Shown here in pieces: positions 1 through 7,471 of a stretch of 14,508 bases of DNA. Below the pieces are notes generated by a model that saw nothing but the letters and a program-made list of their open reading frames with translations, was not told the DNA's origin and made no database searches. The stretch is taken from positions 1,533 through 16,040 of the forward strand of contig DDWF01000284.1 in the NCBI GenBank assembly GCA_002345845.1, read 5' to 3'. Within the stretch, counting starts at the first letter, position 1; each line of letters starts with the position of its first letter. The position numbers and the translations under genes were made by a program. Origin of the DNA: Betaproteobacteria bacterium UBA2293 (lineage in GTDB: Bacteria > Pseudomonadota > Gammaproteobacteria > Burkholderiales > Rhodocyclaceae).

Positions 1-1747
1 TCAAGAGCTTGTCGAAGGCCTCCTCCAGCACCGGCTGGCTCACCTCCAGGCGCATCGGCGGGTTGACGTGGTTGATGTCCAGCAGGTTGGGCTTGGGGCC
101 GATGAAGGACACCAGCGACATCACGATCGCCTCGCGGATCGGGTCGATCGGCGGGTTGGTCACCTGGGCGAACAGCTGCTTGAAGTAGGCGTACAGGGTC
201 TTGTTCTTCGCCGACAGCACCGGCAGGGCCGAGTCGGTGCCCATCGAACCGGTCGCTTCCTCGCCGTTCTGCACCATCGGCTCGAGGATGACCTTGATGT
301 CTTCCTGGGTGTAGCCGAAAGACTGCTGGCGGTCGAGCAACGAGGCCTTGGAGGCGACGCACTGTTCGTCAGCCGACGGCACTTCGTCGAGCTTGATGCG
401 GATCTTTTCGATCCACTCGCGGTACGGCTTGGCATTGGCCAGGGAGTTCTTCAGCTCCTGGTCGTCGATGATGCGACCCTGCTCCATGTCGATCAGGAAC
501 ATCTTGCCCGGCTGCAGGCGCCACTTCTTGACGATCTTCTTTTCCGGAATCGGCAGCACGCCGGATTCCGAAGCCATGACCACGAGGTCGTCGTCGGTGA
601 CCAGATAGCGGGCCGGACGCAGGCCGTTACGATCCAGCGTCGCACCGATCTGGCGGCCGTCGGTGAAGGCCACGGCGGCCGGACCGTCCCACGGCTCCAT
701 CATGGCGGCATGGAATTCGTAGAAGGCGCGACGGTTCTCGTCCATCGTCGAATGCTTCTCCCAGGCTTCCGGGATCATCAGCATGACCGCCTGAGCCAGC
801 GAGTAGCCGCCGCCCATGACCAGCAGTTCGAGCGCGTTATCGAAAGCCGCCGAATCGGACTGGCCAGGATAGTGCAGCGGCCAGACTTTCTTCAGGTCAT
901 CGCCAAGGATGGGCGAGGAAATCGCCTGCTCGCGGGCCTTGAACCAGTTGACGTTGCCACGCACGGTGTTGATTTCGCCGTTGTGGGCGATGTAACGGAA
1001 CGGATGCGCGAGATCCCAGGTCGGGAAGGTGTTGGTCGAGAAGCGCTGATGCACCAGCGCCAGCGCCGACACGGTCCGCTTGTCCTGCAGGTCGAGATAA
1101 TAGACACCGACCTGGTCAGCCAGCAGCAGACCCTTGTAGTTGACCGTACGAGCCGAGAAGGACGGCACGTAAAATTCCTGGCCGTGCTTGAGATGCAGCG
1201 ACTTGATCGCATTGGCAGCACGGCGACGGATGATGTACAGCTTGCGCTCCAGCGCATCGGTAACAAAGACATCCGGACCGCGACCGACGAAGACCTGACG
1301 GATCACCGGTTCCTTGGCCTTGACCGTCGGCGACATCGGCATGTCACGGTTGACCGGCACATCGCGCCAGCCAAGCAGCACCTGGCCTTCAGCCTTGACC
1401 GAGCGTTCGATTTCCTCGACGCAGGCATGGCGGGATGCGGCTTCCTGTGGCAAGAAGACCATGCCGACACCGTACTCGCCGGCCGGCGGCAAGGTAATGC
1501 CCTGCCTCGCCATCTCCTCGCGATAGAACTGGTCCGGGATCTGGATCAGGATACCGGCGCCGTCACCCTGCAACGGGTCGGCACCTACAGCGCCGCGGTG
1601 ATCCAGATTTTTCAGGATCAACAAACCCTGCTCGACGATGCCGTGATTTTTCAGGCCTTTGACATGGGCGACAAAACCCACGCCGCAAGCGTCGTGTTCG
1701 TTGGCGGGGTCGTACAAACCCTGCCGTTCCGGTACAGCCCGTTCCAT
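1..1747 (-). CDS. gltB: Glutamate synthase (NADPH) large subunit, N-terminal part (cut by left edge)
   Basis: The alpha subunit of glutamate synthase transfers the amide nitrogen of glutamine to 2-oxoglutarate, giving two glutamates in the cytoplasm, together with the GltD small subunit. About 582 codons are present of a family length near 1500. The minus-strand translation opens MERAVPERQGLYDPANEHDA and then CGVGF, so Cys21 is the expected catalytic nucleophile of the N-terminal Ntn glutaminase domain, exposed after removal of a 20-residue propeptide. The HNGEINT motif of the amidotransferase domain lies at residues 255-261. The visible part ends in the central domain (NPPIDPIREAIVMS, then MRLEVSQPVLEEAF). 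The ATG at 1747-1745 is chosen because TCCTT at 1757-1761 (AAGGA on the coding strand) sits 7 nt upstream; a GTG immediately before it is the alternative. The FMN and FeS regions lie outside the window. The frame stays open to the edge. Confidence 0.96.
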   Translation of the reverse strand, partial: MERAVPERQGLYDPANEHDACGVGFVAHVKGLKNHGIVEQGLLILKNLDHRGAVGADPLQGDGAGILIQIPDQFYREEMARQGITLPPAGEYGVGMVFLPQEAASRHACVEEIERSVKAEGQVLLGWRDVPVNRDMPMSPTVKAKEPVIRQVFVGRGPDVFVTDALERKLYIIRRRAANAIKSLHLKHGQEFYVPSFSARTVNYKGLLLADQVGVYYLDLQDKRTVSALALVHQRFSTNTFPTWDLAHPFRYIAHNGEINTVRGNVNWFKAREQAISSPILGDDLKKVWPLHYPGQSDSAAFDNALELLVMGGGYSLAQAVMLMIPEAWEKHSTMDENRRAFYEFHAAMMEPWDGPAAVAFTDGRQIGATLDRNGLRPARYLVTDDDLVVMASESGVLPIPEKKIVKKWRLQPGKMFLIDMEQGRIIDDQELKNSLANAKPYREWIEKIRIKLDEVPSADEQCVASKASLLDRQQSFGYTQEDIKVILEPMVQNGEEATGSMGTDSALPVLSAKNKTLYAYFKQLFAQVTNPPIDPIREAIVMSLVSFIGPKPNLLDINHVNPPMRLEVSQPVLEEAFDKLL

Positions 1748-1756
1748 CACACGCGT

Positions 1757-1761
1757 TCCTT
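1757..1761 (-). promoter_or_regulatory. Ribosome binding site of gltB
   Basis: AAGGA on the minus strand, 7 nt before the ATG at 1747. It supports that start over more internal codons. Confidence 0.7.
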
Positions 1762-1804
1762 CAAATGACTTGACCTGACTGGCGGCAGGCCAATGATGAA
1801 TAAA

Positions 1805-1831
1805 GCCGAGCAGCATAATTCCTGCATCGGC
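1805..1831 (-). promoter_or_regulatory. Candidate hairpin (attenuator-like) in the gltB leader
   Basis: On the minus strand GCCGA-T-GCAG pairs with CTGC-TCGGC around the loop GAATTATG, giving nine base pairs with one bulged T. It is followed by TTTATT. It lies between the predicted gltB promoter and the gltB start, about 58 nt before the ATG. A second helix is possible: CAGGCCGA (1827-1834) with TTGGCCTG (1786-1793), eight pairs with one G-U. It would use the 5' arm of the first hairpin, so the two folds exclude each other. The U-tract is short, so termination is uncertain. This could equally be a simple mRNA-stabilising stem. Confidence 0.35.
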
Positions 1832-1858
1832 CTGTACGAAAATTAGAGGCAACCATCA

Positions 1859-1887
1859 AATATACTGGCAAACCCCTGTCAATTCAA
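1859..1887 (-). promoter_or_regulatory. Sigma70-type promoter for gltB
   Basis: On the minus strand, TTGAAT (1882-1887) is followed after 17 nt by TATATT (1859-1864), 4/6 and 5/6 matches to the -35 and -10 consensus. The predicted transcription start is near 1852, leaving a leader of about 105 nt before gltB. It lies in the 190-bp gap after aroB, so gltB can be transcribed independently of aroKB. No clear intrinsic terminator is seen between the aroB stop and this promoter. Confidence 0.6.
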
Positions 1888-1937
1888 GATGCTGCAGCGC
1901 ACCAACTCCGCCCGTCACACGCCGGAGGACTCCCCGT

Positions 1938-3023
1938 TCAGGTGCATCGCGCCTCTATCGCCGCCGCGATGCTGGCTTCGTCGGCAGCCTCCGAGACCAC
2001 TGCCCGGCCGATCCGTTCCAGCAACACCAACCGCAACTTGCCGTCCTGCACCTTCTTGTCGTGGCTCATCAACTCGAGGTAGAGAGCCGCGCCAAGCTTC
2101 GGCCCGACAATCGGCAAGCCAGCTCGAAGGAAAAGCCGGTCAATACGTTCGACCGCCTCCCGGCTCAACCAGCCCAGACGCATCGACAATTCCGCAGCAA
2201 TTAGCGTGCCGGCGGCGACGGCCTCGCCATGCAGCCAGACGCCATAACCCAAGCCAGTTTCAATGGCGTGGCCAAAGGTATGGCCAAGGTTGAGTAATGC
2301 CCGCTCGCCAGCCTCCCGCTCATCGGCGGCCACCACCTCTGCCTTGTTGGCACAGGAACGGGCGACGGCATAGGCGAGCGCCGTCTTGTCACGTTGCAGC
2401 AAGGCATCGAGATTGCTCTCCAACCATGAAAAAAACTGCGGATCGCGAATCAGGCCGTACTTGATCACCTCCGCCAGCCCGGCCTTGAGTTCGCGCTCCG
2501 GAAGAGTATCCAGGGTGGCCAGATCGGCCAGGACCAGACGCGGCTGATAGAAGGCACCAATCATGTTCTTGCCAAGCGGATGATTAATCGCCGTCTTGCC
2601 CCCAACCGACGAATCCACCTGCGACAACAGGGTGGTGGGAATCTGGATGAACGGCATGCCGCGCTGGTAGCAGGCGGCAGCAAACCCTCCCATGTCGCCG
2701 ATCACCCCCCCGCCGAGGGCGATCAACGTGGTGTTGCGTTCGCAATGGGCGCCGAGCAAGGCATCGAAAATCAGATTGAGCGTCTCCCAGGTCTTGAATT
2801 GCTCGCCGTCGGGAAGTATCACCGGCAGTGCTTCGACACCACAGGCCGCCAGGGTCTCCCGTAGCGTATCGAGGTAAAGCGGCGCCACGGTCGTGTTGGT
2901 AACCACCACGACTTTCTTTTGCCGCAGGTAGGGCGCTAACAAATCAGATTTCGCCAGCAGGCCGCATCCGATATGAATGGGGTAAGCGCGGTCGCCCAGT
3001 TCGACGTTCAATGTCTGAATCAT
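1938..3023 (-). CDS. aroB: 3-dehydroquinate synthase
   Basis: This enzyme catalyses the second step of the shikimate pathway: it converts DAHP to 3-dehydroquinate using NAD+ and a divalent metal, in the cytoplasm. The 361-residue product has the usual family length. Visible motifs are the NAD-binding GGGVIGD (104-110), [19 protein letters not shown] (129-147) for substrate and phosphate contacts, [10 protein letters not shown] (152-161), and AEVIKYG (184-190). The metal ligands by family comparison are Glu185, His248 (in [12 protein letters not shown]) and His265 (in LHGEAV); all are present. The ATG overlaps the aroK stop as ATGA, so translation is probably coupled to aroK. The aroK-aroB pair downstream of pilMNOPQ is a common proteobacterial arrangement. 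Nothing is missing or unusual. Confidence 0.97.
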   Translation of the reverse strand: MIQTLNVELGDRAYPIHIGCGLLAKSDLLAPYLRQKKVVVVTNTTVAPLYLDTLRETLAACGVEALPVILPDGEQFKTWETLNLIFDALLGAHCERNTTLIALGGGVIGDMGGFAAACYQRGMPFIQIPTTLLSQVDSSVGGKTAINHPLGKNMIGAFYQPRLVLADLATLDTLPERELKAGLAEVIKYGLIRDPQFFSWLESNLDALLQRDKTALAYAVARSCANKAEVVAADEREAGERALLNLGHTFGHAIETGLGYGVWLHGEAVAAGTLIAAELSMRLGWLSREAVERIDRLFLRAGLPIVGPKLGAALYLELMSHDKKVQDGKLRLVLLERIGRAVVSEAADEASIAAAIEARCT

Positions 3024-3547
3024 GCGTTATCCATCTGGCTGAACTCCCTCAACAGCAAGTGCACAATACCGCTGGCCACCAGGTGCGAGCCCTCGACAAC
3101 GAAGTGCGCGATTTCCCGATAAAGGGGGTCGCGTTCGGCATGAAGGGCTTCCAGGCGCGCCAGCGGGTCCGGCACCTGGAGTAGCGGACGATTGCGATCG
3201 TGACGTGTGCGCTCGTAGAGCATCACCGGCGGAACATTGAGATAGACCACCCAGCCACTGTCATGCAGGCGGCGGCGATTCTCCGGATCAATGACCACAC
3301 CACCTCCGGTAGCCATGACAATCCCTTCCTGGCCGGTCAGCTCGGCAATCGTCTGCGCTTCGCGACGGCGAAATCCGGTCTCGCCCTCGATCTCGAAAAT
3401 GGTCGGAATCGCCACCCCTGTTCTGGCGACGATTTCGTGATCGGAGTCAATGAACTGCCGCCCAAGCCGGCGCGCCAATTGGCGCCCAACCGTTGTCTTG
3501 CCGGCCCCCATCAAACCGACGAGATAGATGTTTCGCTGATTTTCCAC
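3020..3547 (-). CDS. aroK: Shikimate kinase (GTG start)
   Basis: This kinase phosphorylates shikimate at the 3-hydroxyl with ATP, the fifth step of aromatic amino acid synthesis. The 175-residue protein carries the Walker A P-loop GLMGAGKTT (11-19), the shikimate-binding DSD (34-36), FRRRE (59-63), the GGG loop (81-83), the lid with RNRPLL (118-123), and [10 protein letters not shown] (138-147). The start must be the GTG at 3547-3545: an in-frame TAA lies 9 bases upstream (3559-3557), and the next Met is inside the P-loop. No convincing Shine-Dalgarno sequence precedes it. A TAAAAT box ends 6 nt before the GTG, which raises the possibility of a leaderless transcript. A strong terminator sits between this gene and pilQ. 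Its stop overlaps the aroB start by 4 nt. The symbol could equally be aroL; aroK is chosen from the aroKB context. Confidence 0.95.
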   Translation of the reverse strand: MENQRNIYLVGLMGAGKTTVGRQLARRLGRQFIDSDHEIVARTGVAIPTIFEIEGETGFRRREAQTIAELTGQEGIVMATGGGVVIDPENRRRLHDSGWVVYLNVPPVMLYERTRHDRNRPLLQVPDPLARLEALHAERDPLYREIAHFVVEGSHLVASGIVHLLLREFSQMDNA

Positions 3548-3553
3548 GCCGCG

Positions 3554-3581
3554 ATTTTATCCGAGTCAGCACTGCAAACAA
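3554..3581 (-). promoter_or_regulatory. Possible promoter for aroKB
   Basis: On the minus strand TAAAAT (3554-3559, 5/6 to the -10 consensus) is preceded, after 16 nt, by TTGTTT (3576-3581, weak 3/6 match to -35) in the T-rich tail of the pilQ terminator. The predicted transcription start is about 3547, the first base of the aroK GTG. The -35 match is poor, so this remains a candidate only. It would resolve how aroKB is expressed behind a terminator. Confidence 0.3.
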
Positions 3582-3608
3582 AAAAGGGTCGGCTAGGCCG
3601 ACCCTTTT
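3582..3608 (-). terminator. Rho-independent terminator after pilQ
   Basis: The minus strand reads AAAAGGGTCGGC, a 3-nt loop, then GCCGACCCTTTT, followed by TT-G-TTT. This gives a perfect 8-bp GC-rich stem (3586-3593 with 3597-3604), extended by four A-T pairs, with a U-tract of at least six on the minus-strand transcript. It lies 18 nt after the pilQ stop and ends the pilMNOPQ transcript. On the plus strand the T run is only four long, but no plus-strand gene enters it. Confidence 0.9.
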
Positions 3609-3625
3609 CCCACGATGTTCTCTGC

Positions 3626-5701
3626 TTAGTCGAGGCGCAGCTTGTCCGACATGATCCGCGGCGTGATGAAGACCAGCAGTTCGCGTCGCTCGCCAATGTC
3701 GGCCTTATATTTGAACAACCAGCCGAAGAAAGGAATATCGCCAAGGAGCGGTACCTTCTCTGTCGACGCCTGGTTGCTGGTGACGAATACACCACCGATC
3801 ACCACCGTACCGCCGTTTTCGACCACGACATTTGTTTCGACGATGGAACTCTTGATCGGCGGATTCTGCAGGATGGCTCGTGTCCAGTCCGGCTCTTCCT
3901 TCTTGACGACCAGATCCATCCGGACAGTGCCTTCCGGAGTAATTTGCGGTGTCACTTCCAGTGATAGCTTGGCCGACTTGAAGCTAACCGTCTGCGTTGC
4001 CACCCCACCACCGGTCTGGGTCGTCACGTAGGGCACCTCGGTACCGTCCTCGATCTTGGCCTTGACATTATTGGCTGTAACAACGCGCGGACTGGAAATG
4101 ATCTTCCCCACACCGTCGGACTCAAGCGCTGCCAATTCTAGATTCAGTATCTGGGTTTGACCGCGATTAAACAATGACAATGCCAGCGTTCCTCCGGTCG
4201 ACGTGAATGACGGCAGGTTAACGCCTACGGTACCTGATGTACCGCCAGGAATCACACCATCGCTACCAGCACTGGGGGGCCTCTTGAAGAAATTGAGCTT
4301 GACGCCCAGATCACGATTGAAGGTGTCGTTCGCTTCGACCACCCTCGCCTCAATCAACACCTGACGCGCACCTATGTCAATAGCCTTGATAAAGGAGCGA
4401 ATCTCTTCAAGCTTACTCGGGATATCGGTAACAAACAGCAGATTGGATTGAGTGTCGGAAATCGTGCTGCCGCGCTTGCTGAGCATGCGCAAGGCGGTGT
4501 TACCACCACCGCCACCAAGGGGGGACAGGCCGGCAAGCAGTTTGGCCACGTTATCGGCACGATGGTAGTTGAGCGCGAACTGCTCGGACTGCAAGGGCTC
4601 AAGCTCACTGATCTGTTGCTTCGATTCGAACTCGAGCTTTTCGCGGGTGGCAATTTCGTCACGCGGGGCAATCATGATGATGTTGCCCTTCTTGCGCATG
4701 TCCAGCCCCTTCTGCTGGAAGATGATGTCGATCACCTGGTCGGCCGGCACGTCCTTGAGCACCAGGGTCGTCGTACCAGTGACTGTTTCGCTGATCACCG
4801 CATTGAGTCCGAGCTCTTCTGCCATCAGGCGCAGCAAGGCACGGACGTCGCCATTCTGATAATTGATGCTGACGCGCGGCCCCTGATAGCCCACCTTGCT
4901 GCCCTGAACGAGCTTGTTGGGATCCTCGACGACGCGCTTGACCTCGACGACAAACTGGTTGTCGCTCTGATAAGCATTGTGTTCCCACAAGCCCTTCGGG
5001 CTGATGGTCATGCGCACGTTGTCACCCATGCTGCGGGTTTCGACGCTGGTTACCGGGGTCGCGAAGTCGGTGACATCCAGGCGACGACGCAAATGATCCG
5101 GAGCCGTTGTCTTGATGAAATCGACGATCAGATTCGGGCCCTGCTGGCGGATATCGATCCCTGTTCCGGCGTCACTCAGATCGACGACGATCCGTCCTTC
5201 GCCATCCTTGCCACGACGGAACATGACGTCGCGCAATGCATGCCGACCACCGACTGCACTTTCCTCGGCAAAACGGGTGACGCGCTGGGTCGGCGATTCA
5301 CCGACACGGGTAATCTGCGACAACGTCACATACAGGGACTTGCCGTCGAGGCGCGTCGTGTAATTCATGTTGCGCACCAGATTCAGTACCAGACGGGTGC
5401 GATCACCCACCTGGACAATATTCAGGCTACGCAGATCCCCTTCGTTGACCAATTGACTGGACTTGCCAAGGCCATTGGCCGTGGATGGAAAATCGAGCGC
5501 AACGCGCGCCGGATTGGCAACACTGAATCCGGCCGGCGGCGAGGACAACGGCTCCTTCATATCGATTCGGACGGCGATGTCGCTCCCCTGCTGGGCGACA
5601 TTGACAGCCTCAATGGCGTTCGCCGCCTCCTGTGCCTTGAGCGGCGAGAGCAGGGCAAGGCAGGCTGAAGCTGCAAGCAGTGTGTTTTTAATGAATGTCA
5701 T
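3626..5701 (-). CDS. pilQ: Type IV pilus outer-membrane secretin PilQ
   Basis: PilQ forms the multimeric outer-membrane channel through which the type IV pilus fibre passes. The 691-residue precursor has a signal peptide (Lys5, hydrophobic 7-19, likely cleavage after LKA at 23). Two AMIN-type beta domains follow (about 30-127 and 145-255), expected to bind peptidoglycan. Next come the short secretin/TonB N0 domain (about 283-345), a secretin N1 domain (about 374-445) containing a Gly run at 396-400, and the C-terminal secretin barrel domain (about 515-685). The secretin signature region VPLLGDIPFFGWLFK is at 650-664. The ATG overlaps the pilP stop as ATGA, with GGAGG 10 nt upstream. It is the last gene of pilMNOPQ and is followed by a strong terminator. 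PilP is expected to dock on its N0 domain. Length and domain order are normal for the family. Confidence 0.97.
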   Translation of the reverse strand: MTFIKNTLLAASACLALLSPLKAQEAANAIEAVNVAQQGSDIAVRIDMKEPLSSPPAGFSVANPARVALDFPSTANGLGKSSQLVNEGDLRSLNIVQVGDRTRLVLNLVRNMNYTTRLDGKSLYVTLSQITRVGESPTQRVTRFAEESAVGGRHALRDVMFRRGKDGEGRIVVDLSDAGTGIDIRQQGPNLIVDFIKTTAPDHLRRRLDVTDFATPVTSVETRSMGDNVRMTISPKGLWEHNAYQSDNQFVVEVKRVVEDPNKLVQGSKVGYQGPRVSINYQNGDVRALLRLMAEELGLNAVISETVTGTTTLVLKDVPADQVIDIIFQQKGLDMRKKGNIIMIAPRDEIATREKLEFESKQQISELEPLQSEQFALNYHRADNVAKLLAGLSPLGGGGGNTALRMLSKRGSTISDTQSNLLFVTDIPSKLEEIRSFIKAIDIGARQVLIEARVVEANDTFNRDLGVKLNFFKRPPSAGSDGVIPGGTSGTVGVNLPSFTSTGGTLALSLFNRGQTQILNLELAALESDGVGKIISSPRVVTANNVKAKIEDGTEVPYVTTQTGGGVATQTVSFKSAKLSLEVTPQITPEGTVRMDLVVKKEEPDWTRAILQNPPIKSSIVETNVVVENGGTVVIGGVFVTSNQASTEKVPLLGDIPFFGWLFKYKADIGERRELLVFITPRIMSDKLRLD

Positions 5702-6243
5702 TTCTTGCTTCCCTCCTTGCTCTGCAGGTAAAGCGAACTGGTTCGTTCGCTCCAGTCACCGGCAGAATCTTGTATCAATTCACGCAGTTCGACTTCCTTG
5801 TCGCTGATCTTGGTGACCATACCGAAGTCCAGCCCGATATAATCACCCACCTTGATTTGCTTGACCTTGTCATCCACCTGGATCACTGCCAGGGGCTTGT
5901 TGTTGACGTGCAGGTAACCAATCATCTTCAAGGATTCAACCGGGTATTTTTCCAGCAGACTGTTACGCAATTCGCGAGCCTCGAAATCGGGCTGGAAGGC
6001 CCCCCCCTTACCGGCGGCCTGCTTGTATTTTGATTCGGGTTCAATCTTGGCCGCCTTGAAAGGATCAAGCGTACCTTCGACTTCGTAGGGCACCGGTTCA
6101 TAAGGCAGAACCTGCGGCAAAGGCGGGACGTTGCCGCGCAGATTGGCGGAGTTTTCCGTCATCCATTGCCGCAATTCCTCCTGATCCCCCCCAGAACAGG
6201 CGCTCAGTAGACCGCAGATGACGATGAGCAATAAACGCTTCAC
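5698..6243 (-). CDS. pilP: Type IV pilus lipoprotein PilP (GTG start)
   Basis: PilP is an inner-membrane lipoprotein that links the PilN/PilO dimer to the PilQ secretin in the periplasm. The 181-residue precursor has a lipoprotein signal with lipobox LSAC and Cys16 as the lipidated residue. A flexible, proline-rich linker follows (about 38-60, ending at the conserved DPF 60-62). The C-terminal beta-sandwich HR-type domain spans about 95-175, starting LEKYPVESLKMIGYL. The start is GTG, overlapping the pilO stop (GTGA); its own stop overlaps the pilQ start. Two poly-G tracts lie in its coding strand: seven G at 6186-6192 (codons for SGGD, just after the lipidated Cys) and eight G at 6000-6007 (codons for KGGA, residues 79-82). 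A change of one base in either would truncate the protein before its folded domain. Confidence 0.95.
   Translation of the reverse strand: MKRLLLIVICGLLSACSGGDQEELRQWMTENSANLRGNVPPLPQVLPYEPVPYEVEGTLDPFKAAKIEPESKYKQAAGKGGAFQPDFEARELRNSLLEKYPVESLKMIGYLHVNNKPLAVIQVDDKVKQIKVGDYIGLDFGMVTKISDKEVELRELIQDSAGDWSERTSSLYLQSKEGSKK
6000..6007 (-). repeat. Poly-G (8) tract inside pilP
   Basis: Eight consecutive C on the plus strand (G on the coding strand), codons 79-82 of pilP. Such homopolymers can slip during replication. The frame is open at the given length. Confidence 0.8.
6186..6192 (-). repeat. Poly-G (7) tract inside pilP
   Basis: Seven consecutive C on the plus strand (G on the coding strand), just after the lipobox cysteine codon of pilP. 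It is the second mononucleotide tract in this short gene. Confidence 0.75.
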
Positions 6244-6905
6244 TTCTTCGCTCCTTTGGCTGGCTTTTTCTGGCGCGCCACTTCCTCCTCATCCAGATAA
6301 CGGAAGGTCTTGGTCGTCGCATCAAGCGAGAGTAAACCGCCGTCCTTGAGAGGAGCGATGGAGATGTTGTTCAGCGTAACGATACGTGGCAGCTTGGCGA
6401 TATCGGCGGCGAATGCGCCAAAGTCGTGGTAGGCGCCATTGATCTTCACCGCCACCGGCAATTCAGCGTAGAAATCCTTGATCTGCTCCTGGCCAGGACG
6501 GAACAGATCAAATTGCAGACCGCGGCCCAAGCCCGCCTGATTGACCTCGATCAGCAAGGCATCGATTTCCGATTTGTTCGGTAACTGCTTGAGCAAGGCA
6601 CCAAAGGAACGATCAATCTCGGCCAGTTGTTCCCGATAAAGGTCAAGATTGACGGCCTGACGCTTCTTGTCCAGATATTGCTGCTTGAGGGAAAGCTCTT
6701 CCTGTTCGCGCTGCTCGAGATCGGCTAGTTGATCACTCCAGAGGAACCACCAGCCGGCGGCCAGCGCCAGCAATAAGATACCAACCAGGACAGCAATTCT
6801 CGGAGCCAGCGGCCATGCTCCCGGGTCATTCGGGTTCAGATTACGAAAATCATCGGCCAGAGCCTGGAAATCGACAGTCGGCAATGAGATCTCTTTGGCT
6901 TTCAC
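6240..6905 (-). CDS. pilO: Type IV pilus inner-membrane protein PilO (GTG start)
   Basis: PilO is a bitopic inner-membrane protein that dimerises with PilN and binds PilP, forming the periplasmic alignment subcomplex of the pilus machine. The 221-residue product has a cytoplasmic N-terminus (1-35), one transmembrane helix (about 36-56, VLVGILLLALAAGWWFLW), and a charged heptad-like coiled coil (57-105, rich in Glu, Gln and Lys). A ferredoxin-like periplasmic domain (about 110-200) follows, with FRPGQEQIKDFYAELPVAV in its middle. The C-terminus is Lys-rich. The GTG at 6905 overlaps the pilN stop (GTGA), and GGAAGGAG lies just upstream, which supports this start. The position between pilN and pilP agrees with the assignment, which for this poorly conserved family rests partly on gene order. 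Confidence 0.94.
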   Translation of the reverse strand: MKAKEISLPTVDFQALADDFRNLNPNDPGAWPLAPRIAVLVGILLLALAAGWWFLWSDQLADLEQREQEELSLKQQYLDKKRQAVNLDLYREQLAEIDRSFGALLKQLPNKSEIDALLIEVNQAGLGRGLQFDLFRPGQEQIKDFYAELPVAVKINGAYHDFGAFAADIAKLPRIVTLNNISIAPLKDGGLLSLDATTKTFRYLDEEEVARQKKPAKGAKK

Positions 6906-7471
6906 TTTTTCTCCTTCCCGTCGTCAGGCTTCGCCCGGGTGAGAACAAAATTCATGCCGAACTCGTTTATCCGGCGACCGTTCAGCACGACCGCCTTGGT
7001 CTCGATCAGGCGAGGCTGCTCCAGCCACGGTGAGGCTTCGAGATTTCGCATCAGGGCAGATACGCGAGCATTCGATTGGGCGTAGCCGGTAATGTTCACG
7101 CTCAGGCCACTTTGCTTCAGCGACTTGAGGTAAATACCTTCTGGAACCTGCTTGACCAATTCACTAAGCAGATAAACAGTTTCGCCTCGATCGCGCTGCA
7201 GATTCTCAATGACCTGCTTACGAGCCAGCAAGGCCTGGGTTTGCTCCTTCAAGCGCTTGATTTCGTCAAGCTCCTTGTCCAGGGCGGCAATTTCCTTTTT
7301 CAGAAAATCATTGCGGCCAACCTGGTCTTCAATGGCATTGCCGATCAACGAATATCCGGCAAAGACAATGAGCGCACCCAGTGCGGCTACCAGCCCGCCG
7401 AGAACGAAAAACTGCTCCCGTCGTGCTTTTTTTGCCGCTTCGCGATGCGGCAGGAGGTTGATACGAATCAT
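6902..7471 (-). CDS. pilN: Type IV pilus inner-membrane protein PilN
   Basis: PilN connects cytoplasmic PilM to the periplasmic PilO/PilP proteins. The chosen 189-residue product begins MIRINLLPHRE; the INLLPHR segment (4-10) is the conserved cytoplasmic peptide that inserts into PilM. One transmembrane helix follows at about 21-44, then a charged coiled coil (about 47-95), then a small alpha/beta periplasmic domain (about 97-178). The open frame extends 11 codons upstream. I reject that extension because the ATG at 7471 overlaps the pilM stop as ATGA, is preceded by GGAGG (7483-7487), and puts the INLLP motif at the very N-terminus as in the family. The stop overlaps the GTG of pilO. Confidence 0.95.
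   Translation of the reverse strand: MIRINLLPHREAAKKARREQFFVLGGLVAALGALIVFAGYSLIGNAIEDQVGRNDFLKKEIAALDKELDEIKRLKEQTQALLARKQVIENLQRDRGETVYLLSELVKQVPEGIYLKSLKQSGLSVNITGYAQSNARVSALMRNLEASPWLEQPRLIETKAVVLNGRRINEFGMNFVLTRAKPDDGKEKK

Noticed and set aside
68..1768. Open frame of 566 codons on the plus strand opposite gltB
   Set aside because: It is antisense to a clear, motif-bearing gltB frame; its translation is rich in His/Arg/Asp with no recognisable domain, which is typical of a shadow frame in GC-rich DNA.
2705..2711. C7 run in aroB as a slippage site
   Set aside because: A single tract of seven encoding conserved Gly-Gly-Gly of the NAD-binding motif; it is explained by the protein motif and sits in a biosynthetic enzyme.
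4448..5668. Open frame of 406 codons on the plus strand opposite pilQ
   Set aside because: Same pattern: antisense to a well-supported secretin, no domain, no ribosome binding site that I can see.
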